From Stylonectria norvegica (lineage: Eukaryota > Ascomycota > Sordariomycetes > Hypocreales > Nectriaceae): a stretch of 64,000 nt of DNA. Of this stretch, positions 10,684-22,333 are shown piece by piece. Numbering within the stretch: the first letter of the stretch is position 1; every line of letters begins with the position of its first letter. The DNA is taken from NCBI GenBank assembly GCA_014621405.1, contig JAANBC010000060.1, positions 1-64,000 on the forward strand, in the 5' to 3' direction. Under the pieces are notes generated by a model. The model did not search any database and was not told the origin of the DNA. It worked only from the letters and a program-made list of their open reading frames with translations. The position numbers and the translations under genes were made by a program.

Positions 10684-11642
10684 TTAATAATCCCTCCTAC
10701 TCTCTTCTAGAGTGGCTGAAGCACTCATGCCTATAGTTTTTTGCTGCTTCTTCTGCCTTCTCAACTCCCAGGCTGAAGGCATATCGCCGGCGCGGCCTCG
10801 CATGATGCATCCGGGATGAACCACGTTATAGATCACAAGAGCGGTTAACATGGGAAGCGAGTCTAAGCAGTATTGGTATGCTTCATGGTTTGGTATCTTG
10901 CTTTCAAGGCCCTGGGAATACTCGCAGATACGGAAGATGATGCGAAGCTAAGGAACCAAAGCGGATTAGTGACTGGCTCTAGAAAGGCTTTGAGTAGTTG
11001 AAGACCTACAACAATGAGACCCAAGGCCAAAAATTGAGCGTAAAAGAGCGGAAAAATGCCCTTTCCAACACACTCCTGACGCCTGACGCTGAGATACAGT
11101 CGGAGACCGAAGACGCAGAATATAAGGATAATGACAAGCTGGATGCCGACTCCACCCATATAAATATGCAGACCATTGAGGACCTGCTCGTTTGTTGTAT
11201 TCGAACCGGTCGCCTGAGCAGCTCCCAAGACCTGCACGATAAAGGCCACGATGTCGAGGACCACGAAGAGAAGCCCAAACTGCCAGGCCTTGATGCGCCA
11301 AAGCCGACGTTCCGGTGTGTAGTTCCAGACCATGCGCCCGAACACCATATAGACGTAGGCGTTCGTCCATAGCGGCGCCACAAGGATGAGGATAAACCAA
11401 GCAGCATAGTTGCTGAAGCTGGATGGGTCCCGGATGCTGAGGGAGCGGAAGATGTACGTCAGCGTCTGCCAAAGCGCAGACATGATAATAATGCAGCTGT
11501 ATGGCTTGCGGTATTGAACAGCCTGGACAACGTGCGCGGAGAGAGTGGCGGCGAAGAGGATAGCGAAGAGGATCGAAGGGGCTAGCGAGGGACAAAATGA
11601 CCATAGGGTGTCGAGAGCCGTCGTGGCTTTGCAGGTCTCCAT
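10684..11642 (-). CDS. RTA1-like lipid-translocating membrane protein (two exons)
   Basis: Exon 1 is 11010-11642, the intron is 10948-11009 (GTAGGT...TTAG, 62 nt, branch site CACTAATC) and exon 2 is 10684-10947, giving 298 residues. The unspliced frame ends at 10863 but its tail is not family-like. Splicing restores the expected RTA1 signature LRIIFRICEYSQG and then the last helix (LTALVIYNVVHPG). Seven hydrophobic segments are visible, including PSILFAILFAATLSAHVVQA, AAWFILILVAPLWTNAYVYM and FGLLFVVLDIVAFIVQVLGA. The RTA1 family comprises fungal seven-helix plasma-membrane proteins linked to resistance to 7-aminocholesterol and to long-chain base transport; the substrate here is unknown. The C-terminus is basic and cytosolic-looking. 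It is divergent from the Zn2Cys6 regulator at 12132, with about 490 bp between the start codons. Confidence 0.92.
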
Positions 11643-12131
11643 GGTAGGCAGGCAATTCGAGTGAATATGAGATAGTTATGATGCTTATACGGACTGGATG
11701 TCGAGTGAGTACAGAGGATTTGGGTTGCAAAGATAATGAGTATGGCAGCACGTCCATTGGAATCTATTTATCTACAGTCTTTATAGCGAAGAACCTTGGT
11801 GAATGCCCTTACGAGCATAGCCATCGAAGCCCCACTGTCAATCAAGACATAGCCGTCAGATCCCTGCCTGGATCCGCAGATTTAGGGCTGTTATTTGAGA
11901 TGCTGCCCTAGTTCATTGGCTTGCTCGTATGGGCATCCCCGCTGATCCACCTTGGCACCTTGTCAAAGCGGAGTTCCTTGGTGTTTCAAGTTAGCGCAGC
12001 TGGACTCCAGCCTCAAAACTCCATGATGCTCCCGCTCGTACGGACACTCTTCTTCCATCAGCTAGATTAACGGTCACGGCAACGAAATCTCGTTCACGCC
12101 AGGGGCACTCACGAGACAGCTGGTACAGGCG
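11643..12131. promoter_or_regulatory. Shared divergent promoter region, RTA1 and Zn2Cys6 gene
   Basis: These 489 bp separate two start codons that point away from each other, so both promoters must lie here. I see no dependable TATA box and no obvious paired CGG operator. Co-regulation of the transporter by the regulator is a reasonable inference from layout only. Confidence 0.5.
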
Positions 12132-13900
12132 ATGACGCGCGTCAAACCGGGGGATCGGAGGCGGGCGAGGGCACCAAAGGTTCGGACAGGCTGTGCAACT
12201 TGCAAGTACGTAAAATTACCCCTCTGTCTGAGGCAAGGCTAATTGTTTATTTCCAGAGGTTCGAGAGACACCCCTTCAAGACTTGGCTCTGCCGGTGATG
12301 TCTATAGTACTTACGGCAATTCTTAGCTCGGAGAGTCAAGTGTGATGAGAAGCGGCCGGCGTGCGTCCGATGTGAGTATCTTGCGTCGTATCTTGCCTCA
12401 GAGGTGCCTCCGCGTTCTCGAGGAGCTTATACATAATCATTCCTAGGTACCTCTACTGGTCGCGTCTGCGATGGATATGAGCTCGAGGCCGGGGCGGCTA
12501 TTGGGACTCTGTCAGTTCCGCAGTCTTTGAGCGCGCGAACAGATCCTCACGAGACGCGATCCTTACAATTCTTTATCGAAAGAACCACCGGTCAATTCAA
12601 TATGTTCTTCCAGGAGGAGTGGTGGAATTCCCAGGTCCTCCAGCTGGCACATTTCGAGCCCTGCATCAGACACGCACTGGTTGCTCTGGCTACCTACCAC
12701 GAGCAGTATACGAGGCGAATAGCGGACAAGCATGCATTATTCGCAGCACGCCAGCAGAATCTCGCAATTCAGAAACTGTTGCTCCCGTCTCAACAGCCGT
12801 TGACGTACGTGCATCTAGTGACATGCTCCATCTTCATCTGTATCGAGGTATGTCCGCAACCGACGCCATGCTCGAGACCCCATACAAACTAACTAATATA
12901 ATTAACTAGGTTCTACAAGGGAATCACGAGGCCGCAATGAGGTTGTTTAAACATGGGCGTGGGATGTTGGAAGAATTACAACTGCAGAGAGCGCGTCGCG
13001 CTTCCGTCTACGAACCGCCGTCGGATGTCTATGCCTTGATTCGCTTTATGGAGACTTTATTCTCTAGGTTGGCAATCCAAGTATCAATGGTGAGATGCGA
13101 CGAGTCGCTGGCCAGATTGAACATGCTGACCTTCTTAGCTTGTAGGGGATGTCAACCCCGAGTTGTCAATGGAACTCCTGGGGCAGATAAAATTCTCCCG
13201 ACCAGTTTTCAACCGGCCCATTGACTCGCTCTTGGAGGCTCGTCAGACTTTAACAGACCTCATTGTCTATAGCATCCAGACAATATCCGGAAGTAATGAG
13301 AGAAGGCAATGTGTAAAGGAATTCCTCAGAATCTGGCTCAGCGACTTCGAACAATTTTGCGATCGTCAGTCTGGAAATGCTCCCGATGACAGTGAGCGAC
13401 GTGGCTCTGCTCTCCTGAACCTGCATGCGAACTGCCTACTCCTAATTCTCGATTTGGCTGGCTGCGAAGCTGTCGAAGGAGACCTGCTTAAGTGGGACAA
13501 CTATACGGAACGTTACCAGGTGCTGCTCGATGCCGCTGGTTTAGCCATAGAACGGAGGGATGGCGATCAAAACCCCGTCTTTCATCTCGAGCTGGGTGCT
13601 GTGCCTGTGCTTTTCATAATCATATCGCAGTGCCGTCATCCTGTCGTTCGACGACAAGCCATCGATCTTCTGAAGAGAAGCCAGGTGCAGGAAGGTGTCT
13701 GGAGCAGCGAGCTGACGGGTAAAGTCGCACAACGAGTCCTGGATCTCGAGGAGGCAGGCATTACGGTGCGGCAGCCCAGCGATATACCTGCCGAGCGACG
13801 TATTTCATCCGTGGCGGTACACCTAGAGGAGGGCCACAGGCGGGCGACAGTTATGTACACTGGTCAGGGGGAAGAGAGGAAAGAATTGATAGAGTGGTAG
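12132..13900 (+). CDS. Zn2Cys6 transcription factor (five exons, one splice site doubtful)
   Basis: Exons: 12132-12205, about 12325-12371, 12447-12847, 12910-13089 and 13139-13900, about 487 residues. Introns 2-4 are clean (GTGAGT...CTAG, GTATGT...CTAG, GTGAGA...TTAG). The second half of the binuclear cluster is split by intron 2 and restored by it: RRVKCDEKRPACVRC then TSTGRVC, giving CX6CX2CX6C. The first half, GCATCK, is in exon 1 after a basic N-terminus (MTRVKPGDRRRARAPKVRTG). Joining it in frame to give CATCKARRVKC needs the exon to begin at 12325, directly on AG with no AG before it. The normal acceptor at 12326 is out of frame. After the cluster comes the middle region typical of these regulators (QFFIERTTGQFNMFFQEEWW, ACLIK-type helices, YVHLVTCSIFICIE). 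The target genes are unknown. The divergent RTA1 gene is the obvious candidate. Confidence 0.85.
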
Positions 13901-14698
13901 CTAGAATTTTTCTAGCCCTATCATATAGGCTGTTGACATCTAGAACGGACCCTGTGCCTTGTCCGCGCATCAATGCTGTTCGCTTCTTCGACGAGGACAT
14001 CTCAATCTGTGATTGTGGAAGAAGAAGGTCGCAGTGACATGATCACAGAATATTTCATCTACATCAGAGGTAGTCAATAGGGATAGTTCCAATCGACCCA
14101 TGTGGGATTCGAGATTGTGCACTGGCTAAGACGCATATTATGAGAATGGAAGACGCATGCCTCAATGTGCTACTAAAAACGGATTATAGACGATTTTGTT
14201 GAGATGGTAAGGTTATGTAACGATTTGGATGCTCTTGTGAGACGCACCATCGTCCGAGAGTATCTCATCATGATATACCAAAAGCTTCATAACGCTTTAA
14301 GCCGCATATCACCTGTTGTGTCGGGAGGACTCCCCTAAAAAACTTGTCTACTTGCACTGGGACACCTCATCAAGCATCGGGATTGTTGCCGTTCGAGGTT
14401 ATACAGTTTCGTGCAATCCCCCGGGTCCCTGTGAAAAATTGGGCTGGCCATACACAGGTGGAGATTGTTGTTGTGGCGATGGTGGTGGTGACTGGTTCCA
14501 TCCTCCACAAGCTAATTCGCTTTTAGTCTCCTGCTTGCTATATTCTTCCGGAACACTTCCTTTGCGGCAATGCCTCCATTGTTGAAATGTATACTTGAAA
14601 GACTTGTAGATTGCTTAAACAGATCAGAAGGGAAAGAGGGAAACGCCCCGTACTAAATACATATGTGTGTTCCCACTTCCCAGCCACCTTTGATCGGA
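13901..14698. other. Intergenic, no gene seen
   Basis: About 800 bp between a plus-strand regulator and a minus-strand surface-protein remnant, so both 3' ends face it. The short frames at 14316-14585 and 14344-14526 look random. Confidence 0.5.
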
Positions 14699-15430
14699 CT
14701 AACTTAGATCCGTTGTATCTCCACCACCGGATCTCAACATCCATAACAGACAGACAAATGCGCCAAGGGCTAGTAATCCACCTATCGTAGCGCCAACGGT
14801 ATACCTGCGACGGCTCCGGGGGCAGCCCGAATTATCATCGTCATCCAAGTCCGTCGTTACACTTGGGGTTGCTGAAGACTCCGCTGTCGCAATCGACTTT
14901 ATTGGGCCGAGACTTACTGAACTTGCTGTCGTATCTTCGGCCGATGCTGAGGTCGAGCTCGTAGTCGAGTCCGTGACCGACAATGTGATGTTGAAATAGT
15001 GTGAAGTGGCGTCCCAGTTGTTGGCTCCCTACTGGAACAATGCCAAGAAGAGCACAGCGTTGTCCCCCATAGGAACGCTGATCGACAACCCATCCAAAGT
15101 TATGGTCTGAGTAAACTTGCTCGTATACTGTGCGTCCTCTAGGTGTTGAATCAGCGCAGCCCCTTAGATTCGGCCCGTATTGAGCGACGCAGCGCGATGT
15201 CACTCACGCATAATCTTAAAAAGAGATTTTTCATTATCTACTGCTGGCGGGTATGCTCGCCATACCAGATGATCCATTTTGTCGAGATCAAAGTCCCATT
15301 GCAAGACCGTCTGCTCTCACATCGTGTAGACTGGATCGTCGCTATAATTTCCATTGGGCCCCGCACTTAGGGGCACAGAGAAGGTGGTGGTGCATTGCAC
15401 ACGAGAGATCAGGCCAGTGAACAGCAACAT
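14699..15430 (-). pseudogene. Broken Ser/Thr-rich cell-surface protein with one C-terminal membrane helix
   Basis: The minus strand from ATG 15430 reads a short hydrophobic start (MLLFTGLISRVQC). It is followed by a fungal extracellular domain: FSVPLSAGPNGNYSDDPVY, QWDFDLDKMDHLVW, then after an intron at 15139-15207 (GTGAGT...CTAG, 69 nt) DGLSISVPMGDNAVLFLALF and WDATSHYFNIT. A Ser/Thr-rich stalk and a membrane helix (VGATIGGLLALGAFVCLLWM) complete it. This domain-stalk-helix layout is a known uncharacterised family of fungal surface proteins. Two in-frame stops break it: TGA at 15317-15319 (exon 1) and TAG at 15029-15031 (exon 2). The reading frame continues unchanged around both, so the gene is either a recent pseudogene or carries sequence errors. 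No alternative intron removes the stops. Confidence 0.75.
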
Positions 15431-16357
15431 AGGATCAACTAGACAATACATAATCCTGTAGGAGACTTAAGCTGCTCTGACCTTTCAGTTGAAGAGTAAT
15501 CTGTCCACTCAGCCGAGGGCCAAACTCACAGAAGAATACGACCGCGATTGCCACCAGAGAACCCTCCACTTCTTGAGTAGTTTGGATTGAGGCAGCGAGG
15601 CTGGATGGGCATCCTGGCAGAATAGTCTCTGCTTTTCTATGCCCCCTTTCGGCATCACTGCGGTGCTCATTCAACAAGTCGAAGTTTCCACCATCTTATC
15701 TCGTAGGCTAACTCCGCCAGGTAGATTAAGCAAGCTCGCGTTGGGTCAATTGAAGGCGCACTTCGCCCCACGGGCCTTACAAGTAGCGCAGTAGTCTCGC
15801 CACACTCAGACAGAACTTAGGGAACCTCCAGTCGAGCTGGATTCTGGATGAGTGATAAATGGGGGTGCGATAAAACACTCCTTTATGAGGTCCCCACACT
15901 AGCTAATCTTCCCAAAGAAATTTGGGTCCTGTAGTCTAAGTAGTTTCCTATTCAGGAGAAGTTATATTAAGTTTAGAGGAGGAGCTATGTATAAAGAAAG
16001 TCTCTTTCAATAGTAAAGCCTACCCAATATACGTACAGGATTGTCGCAGTCCCCTTTGCCTTACAAGTAGACATTGCATTTAAAGCTGGGTTCACCTTCG
16101 ACACAAATGCATGTTCAAATGTAATGGTTTTCTGCCACCTGGCTTCAACCTTGATAGGGGTTAGTCTACTAGGTGGCTGTTACCCGAGAGCCAATAGAGC
16201 AGCCATCTTGTGATTAGAACTGAGGTAGCCCACAGCTGAAACTCACCTGGATGGCGTGCGCGATCTTCTTCGTCACTTTCATCTACAGTGGCCGACCAGT
16301 TCATTGCCGCGCTCAATATGTTGATGCCCTGAATACACTTTCTCGTATCACCTCAGA
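15431..16357. other. Intergenic, no gene seen
   Basis: About 930 bp between a minus-strand remnant and the plus-strand HET gene, so both promoters are probably here. The minus-strand frame at 15435-15677 has no recognisable family. A short repeat, CCTTACAAGTAG, occurs near 15776 and again near 16060. Confidence 0.5.
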
Positions 16358-18797
16358 ATGCCAGATACAGAAGTACAAGCCTTTGACTGGCGATCAAAGT
16401 GTCCTCTAGGAGTATGCAAAGACGAGTCAAAAACATATGATCTTTTGACAGTAAAGCAATCCGCTCAGCGAGGCTGCCTGATGTGCAAACTCAGCATTTC
16501 TGCCGCCGAGCACATGCGCCCTGGCTGGACGGATCGAGCTGTTTCGTTGAAGCAGATAGGACTGCCTGGCGGCGGTATAACATTCTGGAGCACGGATGAA
16601 GAAGATGAAGTTGGCAGAGAGATTACGCTGGTCACCAATGGTGAAGTGAGGGGAAGGTTCCATTTCGTTGTGTGCTTGCGGGGTAAGAATGCTGCTTTGT
16701 TAACTTACATCCCAACAATTCTTTCGCAATGAATACACTTCTAAGCATACTCTCGAGGACTAATCGCATCCAAGGCGACTTATACCCACAATCGTACGAG
16801 AATTCTGGTGTCTACCCTTTCAACAAATTCAGTCTTAACATTAGCCGCGATTCTTCTTCTGCAGAAGCCTTAAGCAGGGCACGAAAGTGGCTAGAGTTCT
16901 GCGAGGAGAATGATGACATCTGCCAGGGTTCTTCATCGAATTACCTGCCTAAAAGACTCCTCCGCGTGCTCCCGATGGGCGACAGCACGCATATTACTCT
17001 GACTGAGATCAAGACGAAAGAGAAGTACGCGTGTCTCAGCTACTGCTGGGGAAGTAATTTGGAAGGTGTCTTGACCACGACGAAGTCCAACATTCCGAGG
17101 CATTATGGAGGAATCCCCGTTCAACACCTCCCAAAGACCATACAAGATGCAGTCACGGTTTGTCTGGGAGTAAAAGTCCCTTACCTATGGGTGGACTCGC
17201 TCTGCATTCTCCAGGATGACCAGCAGGACTGGCAACATGAGTCGTCCCAAATGGTAAACATCTATGGTAGATCCCACCTAACAATTTACGCAAGTGGGCC
17301 GACTTCACGTACAGCGGGCTTCCTAGGCAGGCAGGAATACGGCCGAAGCAAGTGGCAAGCTCGCCCAAGGCTACGCATTCCGACAGAATTCAAACAAGGC
17401 GAAGCGTACATCATGTTGAGATCCGGTGTACCTAAGAAGTCCCAGTTGATTGCCACAACCCGGATAAAAACCAACCTCGTGAACCGACCAGACACAAGCA
17501 AAGCGGTGGCAGAGTCCAGTCTCGATGAACGAGGATGGTGCTTACAAGAAACTATTTTACCGAATCGCCGCCTATACTTTGACGGTAACGAGATGTCGTG
17601 GGAATGCAGCTGTCGCAGAATGTGTGAGTGCGGACACACAACATTCATGCCTGTGGATCCGTATGCCTCGTACTATCTTGAGGAGAAGTTTCCGTTTTTG
17701 ACCGTTAAACAAATAATCGGCCTGGCCAAACATCAAGATACCCGCATGTATCATGACAAAGTCTTTTTCAGAGACTGGAGAGCCCTCGTGGAAGACTATT
17801 CTGGACGTCGGCTGACAAAGTCGACGGATAAGCTTGTCGCAATATCTGGGCTGGCCGCGATGATACTGAAGGCACAAGGAGCAGAAGTGAAGAGGAACCA
17901 GACACTTAACACGCCGGCTTATTCAAAAGTTGCTTTGTACTCTCTCTGTCGTGGTCAGCGGTTTGGCCATCGGAGTACGATTCCGGAACAGCCCGCCCAG
18001 CGAGGGCAACTCCTTATGTTGCGCCTTCGTGGTCTTGGGCATCTAACGATGCAGCCATCAATTACGATTCCTGGCTGCCGCATTATCAATGGAAGTACAC
18101 TCCACATTTGCTCACTCGTATTACTTTGGACGATGTGAAATGCAACCTTGTTACAGCAGAAAACCCAACAGGAAGCATAAGCTCAGGATATGCCGTTGTT
18201 ACTGGTCCACTAATCCCGGTGCAACTTCGAAGGCTGGACGCACAACTTGCCAATGACTGGGAGGCCAGAGGAGAAATCGTCTGCGCCCAAGACAGTGACG
18301 ATAGCGACGAGGCCCAGGCACCAGATCAAATCCCACAAGAAGAGCTTGTGGATAAATGTGTTGCTCTTGTGCGAAACCGAAACTTATCGACTTATCAAGT
18401 TTACCTTGATATTGACACCGGATGCAAACAGAATCATCAGCATGAGGAATCAAGGTGCTGGATCAGCGGTCATTGCGTGAATGGTAGTGGTTGTTGCACG
18501 TGGATCCTAGAGGAGGAATTGTATTGTCTCGAACTTTTCGCGTGGCTCGACATGGATGGGCTCTTCCGACCGAATGCAGAGGACATGCACTACCATGGCA
18601 TCCCACCAGACGTCTGGTTCTTGCTCCTGAGAAAGAATAGTGATGGAACATTTGAGAGAGTGGGTGTCGGTGAATGCAGAGCGAGTGAGATTGGCGTAAG
18701 AGAAGCTGAGGAATGGCCCAGATCTGAGACTGGACTGGGTGGATTCGAGAATCCATTGTTCGCTGAAGCAAAGAAAACAACTATTAAGATTGTTTGA
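16358..18797 (+). CDS. HET-domain (heterokaryon incompatibility) protein
   Basis: HET proteins take part in self/non-self recognition and incompatibility-type cell death in filamentous ascomycetes. The core block is unmistakable: YACLSYCWG, then VPYLWVDSLCILQDDQQDW, then MVNIYGRSHLTIYAS, then DERGWCLQETILPNRRLYF, with a C-terminal TPYVAPSWSWASND. The start at 16358 gives an N-terminal Cys-rich leader with a C-x2-C (RGCLMCKL). Three frames must be joined. Frame 16358-about 16680 joins frame 16729-about 17886. The natural donor GTAAGA at 16684 gives the wrong phase with the acceptor at 16743, so this join is unresolved. The second change fits a 43-nt intron 17887-17929 (GTGAAG...AAAAG) leading to the frame that carries the PSWSWAS motif and ends at 18797. 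About 750-780 residues if intact. It may be functional, or it may hold one frameshift near 16700. Confidence 0.85.
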
Positions 18798-18991
18798 GAA
18801 ATATTACGTTTCAAGTTGTAACTCTTACTATAAGTCTTCATTCATAGCGAGTCTAAAAACAACTTGATAAAACTGTAGGTTAGCCACCATCTTCTCTATT
18901 AACTAAAAGTTACATCAGTCTACGTGAGGACTTCTCTTAGTTAAAACATCTTGTAGGAACTAATAACCAAAGATTACATTTTAGCTGTCGT

Positions 18992-21900
18992 TCATAGCTG
19001 TAATCGAACCGTGACAATCTCAAATGGTCTTAATGACAGACACACCTCACCGTTACTAACATTCAGCTCTTCTTCGTCGTCCTCCAGCAAGTTTGTCTTG
19101 AATGCCTTTTTGACTGGAATGGAGAACTTCAGCTTGGCAATGCTGGAGCCGCCTAACGCCTCGTACAATCGAACAATGATGGATTTGCCGGATCGATTCT
19201 TGAGCGGGTAGTGGCCGTCATGCTCTTGGTCATCCTCGCCTCGCTTTATGGTTTCCAGGATGACGTCCGGTGGCGCCTCTAGCTTGATGCTCCCCAACAC
19301 TGAGTTAGCAAGAGCAACATCGTCTTTGGATCCGGCACTAAGCAACCGCAGCGGATAGTTGAAGTTATAGCCAGCCCGTTTGACGGCAGCTTCAGAGAAG
19401 TCGCCCTTGTGGGGAGCAATAGCGTATCTGAAACGCTGCAAGCCCATATCGGCGTTCAAATCGGGCGCCTTGGGAGAACGTAGCAGTGATAACCGCTGGA
19501 CGTTTCCCTGAGTCTCGAAACCATACTTGCAGTCGTTCAGAATGGAGACGCCATAGCCAAACTCAGAGAGATCGGCAAAATAGTGGCAGACGACCTCGAA
19601 CTTGGCGTACTCCCACGAAGTGTTGTAGTGTGTCGCCGAGCGAGTTACGCCAAACTGAGAGTCGTACGTGGCGTGGTCGCTGTGGATATTCCAAGGGAAC
19701 TCAGCTTTGAGGAACCGGCGAGACTCGTGCCAGTCGACCTCGCAGGATACCTGTAACTGCGAGAGGACATCTTTCTGGCCCTACAGTGCGGGCGATTCAA
19801 TGTACGCATCGAGTGAGATGGTCGACTTGATCCAGCTGTCGTCACTAATTTTGTGATGGACTAGCAGCGATACTCGCAAGGGGCCGTCCTCGAGAACCTC
19901 GACAACACCTTCGCCAAGGTACTCGGGTGTCTCCAAGTGGTAAATCTCCACGTCCCAGGCATCCCAGTACGTCATGGCTTGGTCGTAGAACAGCACGAGC
20001 TTGTTAGCCCGCTCGCCCTCCGGGACTAGCTCGCGTCCGATATCCAAATCTATAAGGCTGGTGATCTCACCCCCAGCAATTGTGATTTGAATCTTTTCGT
20101 TGCATAGGGCGTAGTGGTCCTCTTGCGTCTTGGTCAGAGTAACCTTGGAGGGTTGAGCTACAGAGACAGCCATCACGGAGCCCAAGCCGGTGGCGGGCGT
20201 ATGTGCCATGGCATACGTGCCTGATGTACTCGAGCTCTTCTGGCCGTCCTCGACGGAGAAGACCCCAGGGATGTGCACAACTTCAGACTGGGGCCATTGT
20301 AAAGTATTGAGCAGCACAACCCTAGAGTTGGATGATGAATGAGCCTCCGACAACCTCAACTGCTGCAGCAATTTCTTGTAGATCTTGTCGCCGCTGGAAA
20401 AGAGCTCCTTGTACAGGACGCCAGCGTCTTGGTACACCATTTCGATGGCACTCCCAGGCACCACGTCATGGAAGTGACACAGCAGTATCGTCTGCCACAA
20501 GTTGTCAAACTCGTCCTTGGGATATTTCCAGGCTGGATTTGTGGCGCTGACCATGGTAGCTAGAAACTCAAGGTCATGTAATAGCTTCTCGGCGTTGCGG
20601 TTGTTGAGCTTCGTCCGGGCCTGTGACGTGTAGCAGCCTCGACACGATTCTAGATATATTTCACCGTGGAAGGTCGCAAGGTCCTCAGCATTGGTCTCAA
20701 GATGCTCAAAGAAGTCCTCAGCAGAGGTGATTTTGAGGTCAGGCACACGGCCGCCAATGGTCTCAGCAGCACCCTGGAAACGCCGGGCCCTTTCGAGCAT
20801 GCTGGCATGAGGACCGCCACCACCATCACCGTTTCTAAAAAGCAGCAGTGATCTCTTGTCTTCCCTCATGCTCTTATGGTTGGAAGTGCTCATCATCATC
20901 TCGTCCATGGTGACCTGCGCTGTATAGGTGTCGGTGGGCGGCAGGTGGGCAATCAACTGACTGCCGTCGAGGCCAACCCATTTGAAAGATGTATGTGGGA
21001 ACACGTTGACGCTGTTCCATGACATCTTCTGGGTGATAAAGTACTTCATGCCGGCAGCACGAGCCAGCTGTGGCAGCTGGGCTGAGTAGCCAAATGTATC
21101 AGGTATCCAGAAGACCCGGCAACGCCTCTGAAAATTGTTCTCAAAGAAACGCTGGCCATGCAAAAATTGCCGAACAAGAGACTCGCCGGCTGGGTAGTAG
21201 CTGTCAAACTCGACCCACGAGCCACCAACCGGGATGAAATTGCCCGTCTTAGCCTTTTCCTGAACGCGCTTGAAGATGGCGGGATAGTCTTCCTTGAGCC
21301 ACTTGTACTGCTGGGCGGTACTAGCGGCGAAGTGGTGCTCTGGGTAGCGGTCCATGAGATCGACTTGCGTGGACCATGAGCGGGCAACCTTGCGCTTGGT
21401 CTCGGCAAATGGCCATAACCAAGCTGTGTCAATGTGGCAATGTCCCACGGCCCAGATCTGCGGGTTTTGGGAGGAGTACACCTCTTCGCTCTTGCCGAGA
21501 TTGCCTACAGCCGCCTTGGCAATGTCACGGCATTGGTGTAGACTTGCCTCGTCGCCTCGCTTGAAGGCGTTGATGATGTCGTTGCCAATACGGAACGCCG
21601 TCTGGGCCTCCCAGGAGTCGTACGGCAGATGCACCGTCATATCTTTGATCACGTAGTAGTCCCAGTATAGATCCCAGGCCACCGCGCACGGAACCCTAAG
21701 TTCTGCCTGCTCGAGCAGGAACGTCTTGTGGGGATCCGGCGGTTTGGTGAAGGAATCGAGATCTAGCATGACGTCGCCCGAGTTGGAGGACTCGGGGTGG
21801 CAGCCAAACATGCCGTTGATGGACGCCTCGATATAGAAGACGTGCTCAACGCCAGCCTTCCAGTCTTTGGGGAGCACAAAGTCAACACTTTTGTCCCGCC

Positions 21901-22333
21901 AGTGGCCACCAGTGAGCCCGTGGACAGGCGTGCCGTCCGACAAATAGATCATCCCCTCGCCGCCAATGTTAAAATGAAACTCGACACGATCTTCGTTCTT
22001 GTACTTTTCAGGAATGTTGACGTGCACCTTGAACCAGTGGGTGCTCCAAGCTGGGCCAAAGATTTCACCAACCTTTGCCGGGTGGAAATGACCCTTGACG
22101 GCCGTGGCAAAGTTGGGTCGCTGGAGATCTGGGATGGAGTTTACAAACAGTTTCACATTGGCCTCGCTGCGCAACGTGTCCTTGTATATCATGGATTGAA
22201 GGTTGATGTTGGACCACTGTCCCTCAGATGTGAAGCCCTTAATCCTGTTTTGTGAAATCAGCGGCACTGAATGGCCTTTGGGCCTGCGCTCCAGCTGAGC
22301 GAGGCTGGACTGATCTTCTGCTGAGATGCTCAT
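18992..22333 (-). pseudogene. GH38 alpha-mannosidase (Ams1 type), interrupted by one TAG
   Basis: From ATG 22333 the minus strand reads 850 residues, one TAG at 19781-19783, then 262 more residues in the same frame to the natural stop at 18992. The total of about 1,113 codons matches vacuolar/cytosolic class II alpha-mannosidases, which trim free mannose oligosaccharides during glycan turnover. Catalytic landmarks are intact: GHCHIDTAWLWP (zinc ligands, about residue 294), WIPDTFGYSAQLPQ with the nucleophile Asp (about 407) and CHFHDVVPGSAIEM (zinc ligand, about 619). The stop falls in the C-terminal beta domain, after SPAL and before QKDVLSQLQVSCEVDWHE. All GT-AG introns I tried across it break the frame. 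If real, it would remove the last quarter, which this family needs for folding. The stop fits a CAG-to-TAG change. A sequencing error is the main alternative. Confidence 0.9.

Noticed and set aside
10966..11757. 263-codon frame overlapping the RTA1 gene on the same strand
   Set aside because: Another frame of the RTA1 coding sequence. The RTA1 frame has the family motifs and a spliced end, whereas this one is Arg/Ser/His-rich noise.
10684..22333. Idea of a secondary-metabolite cluster (regulator, RTA1, HET, surface protein)
   Set aside because: No core biosynthetic enzyme, tailoring oxidase or acyl carrier motif is present in this part.
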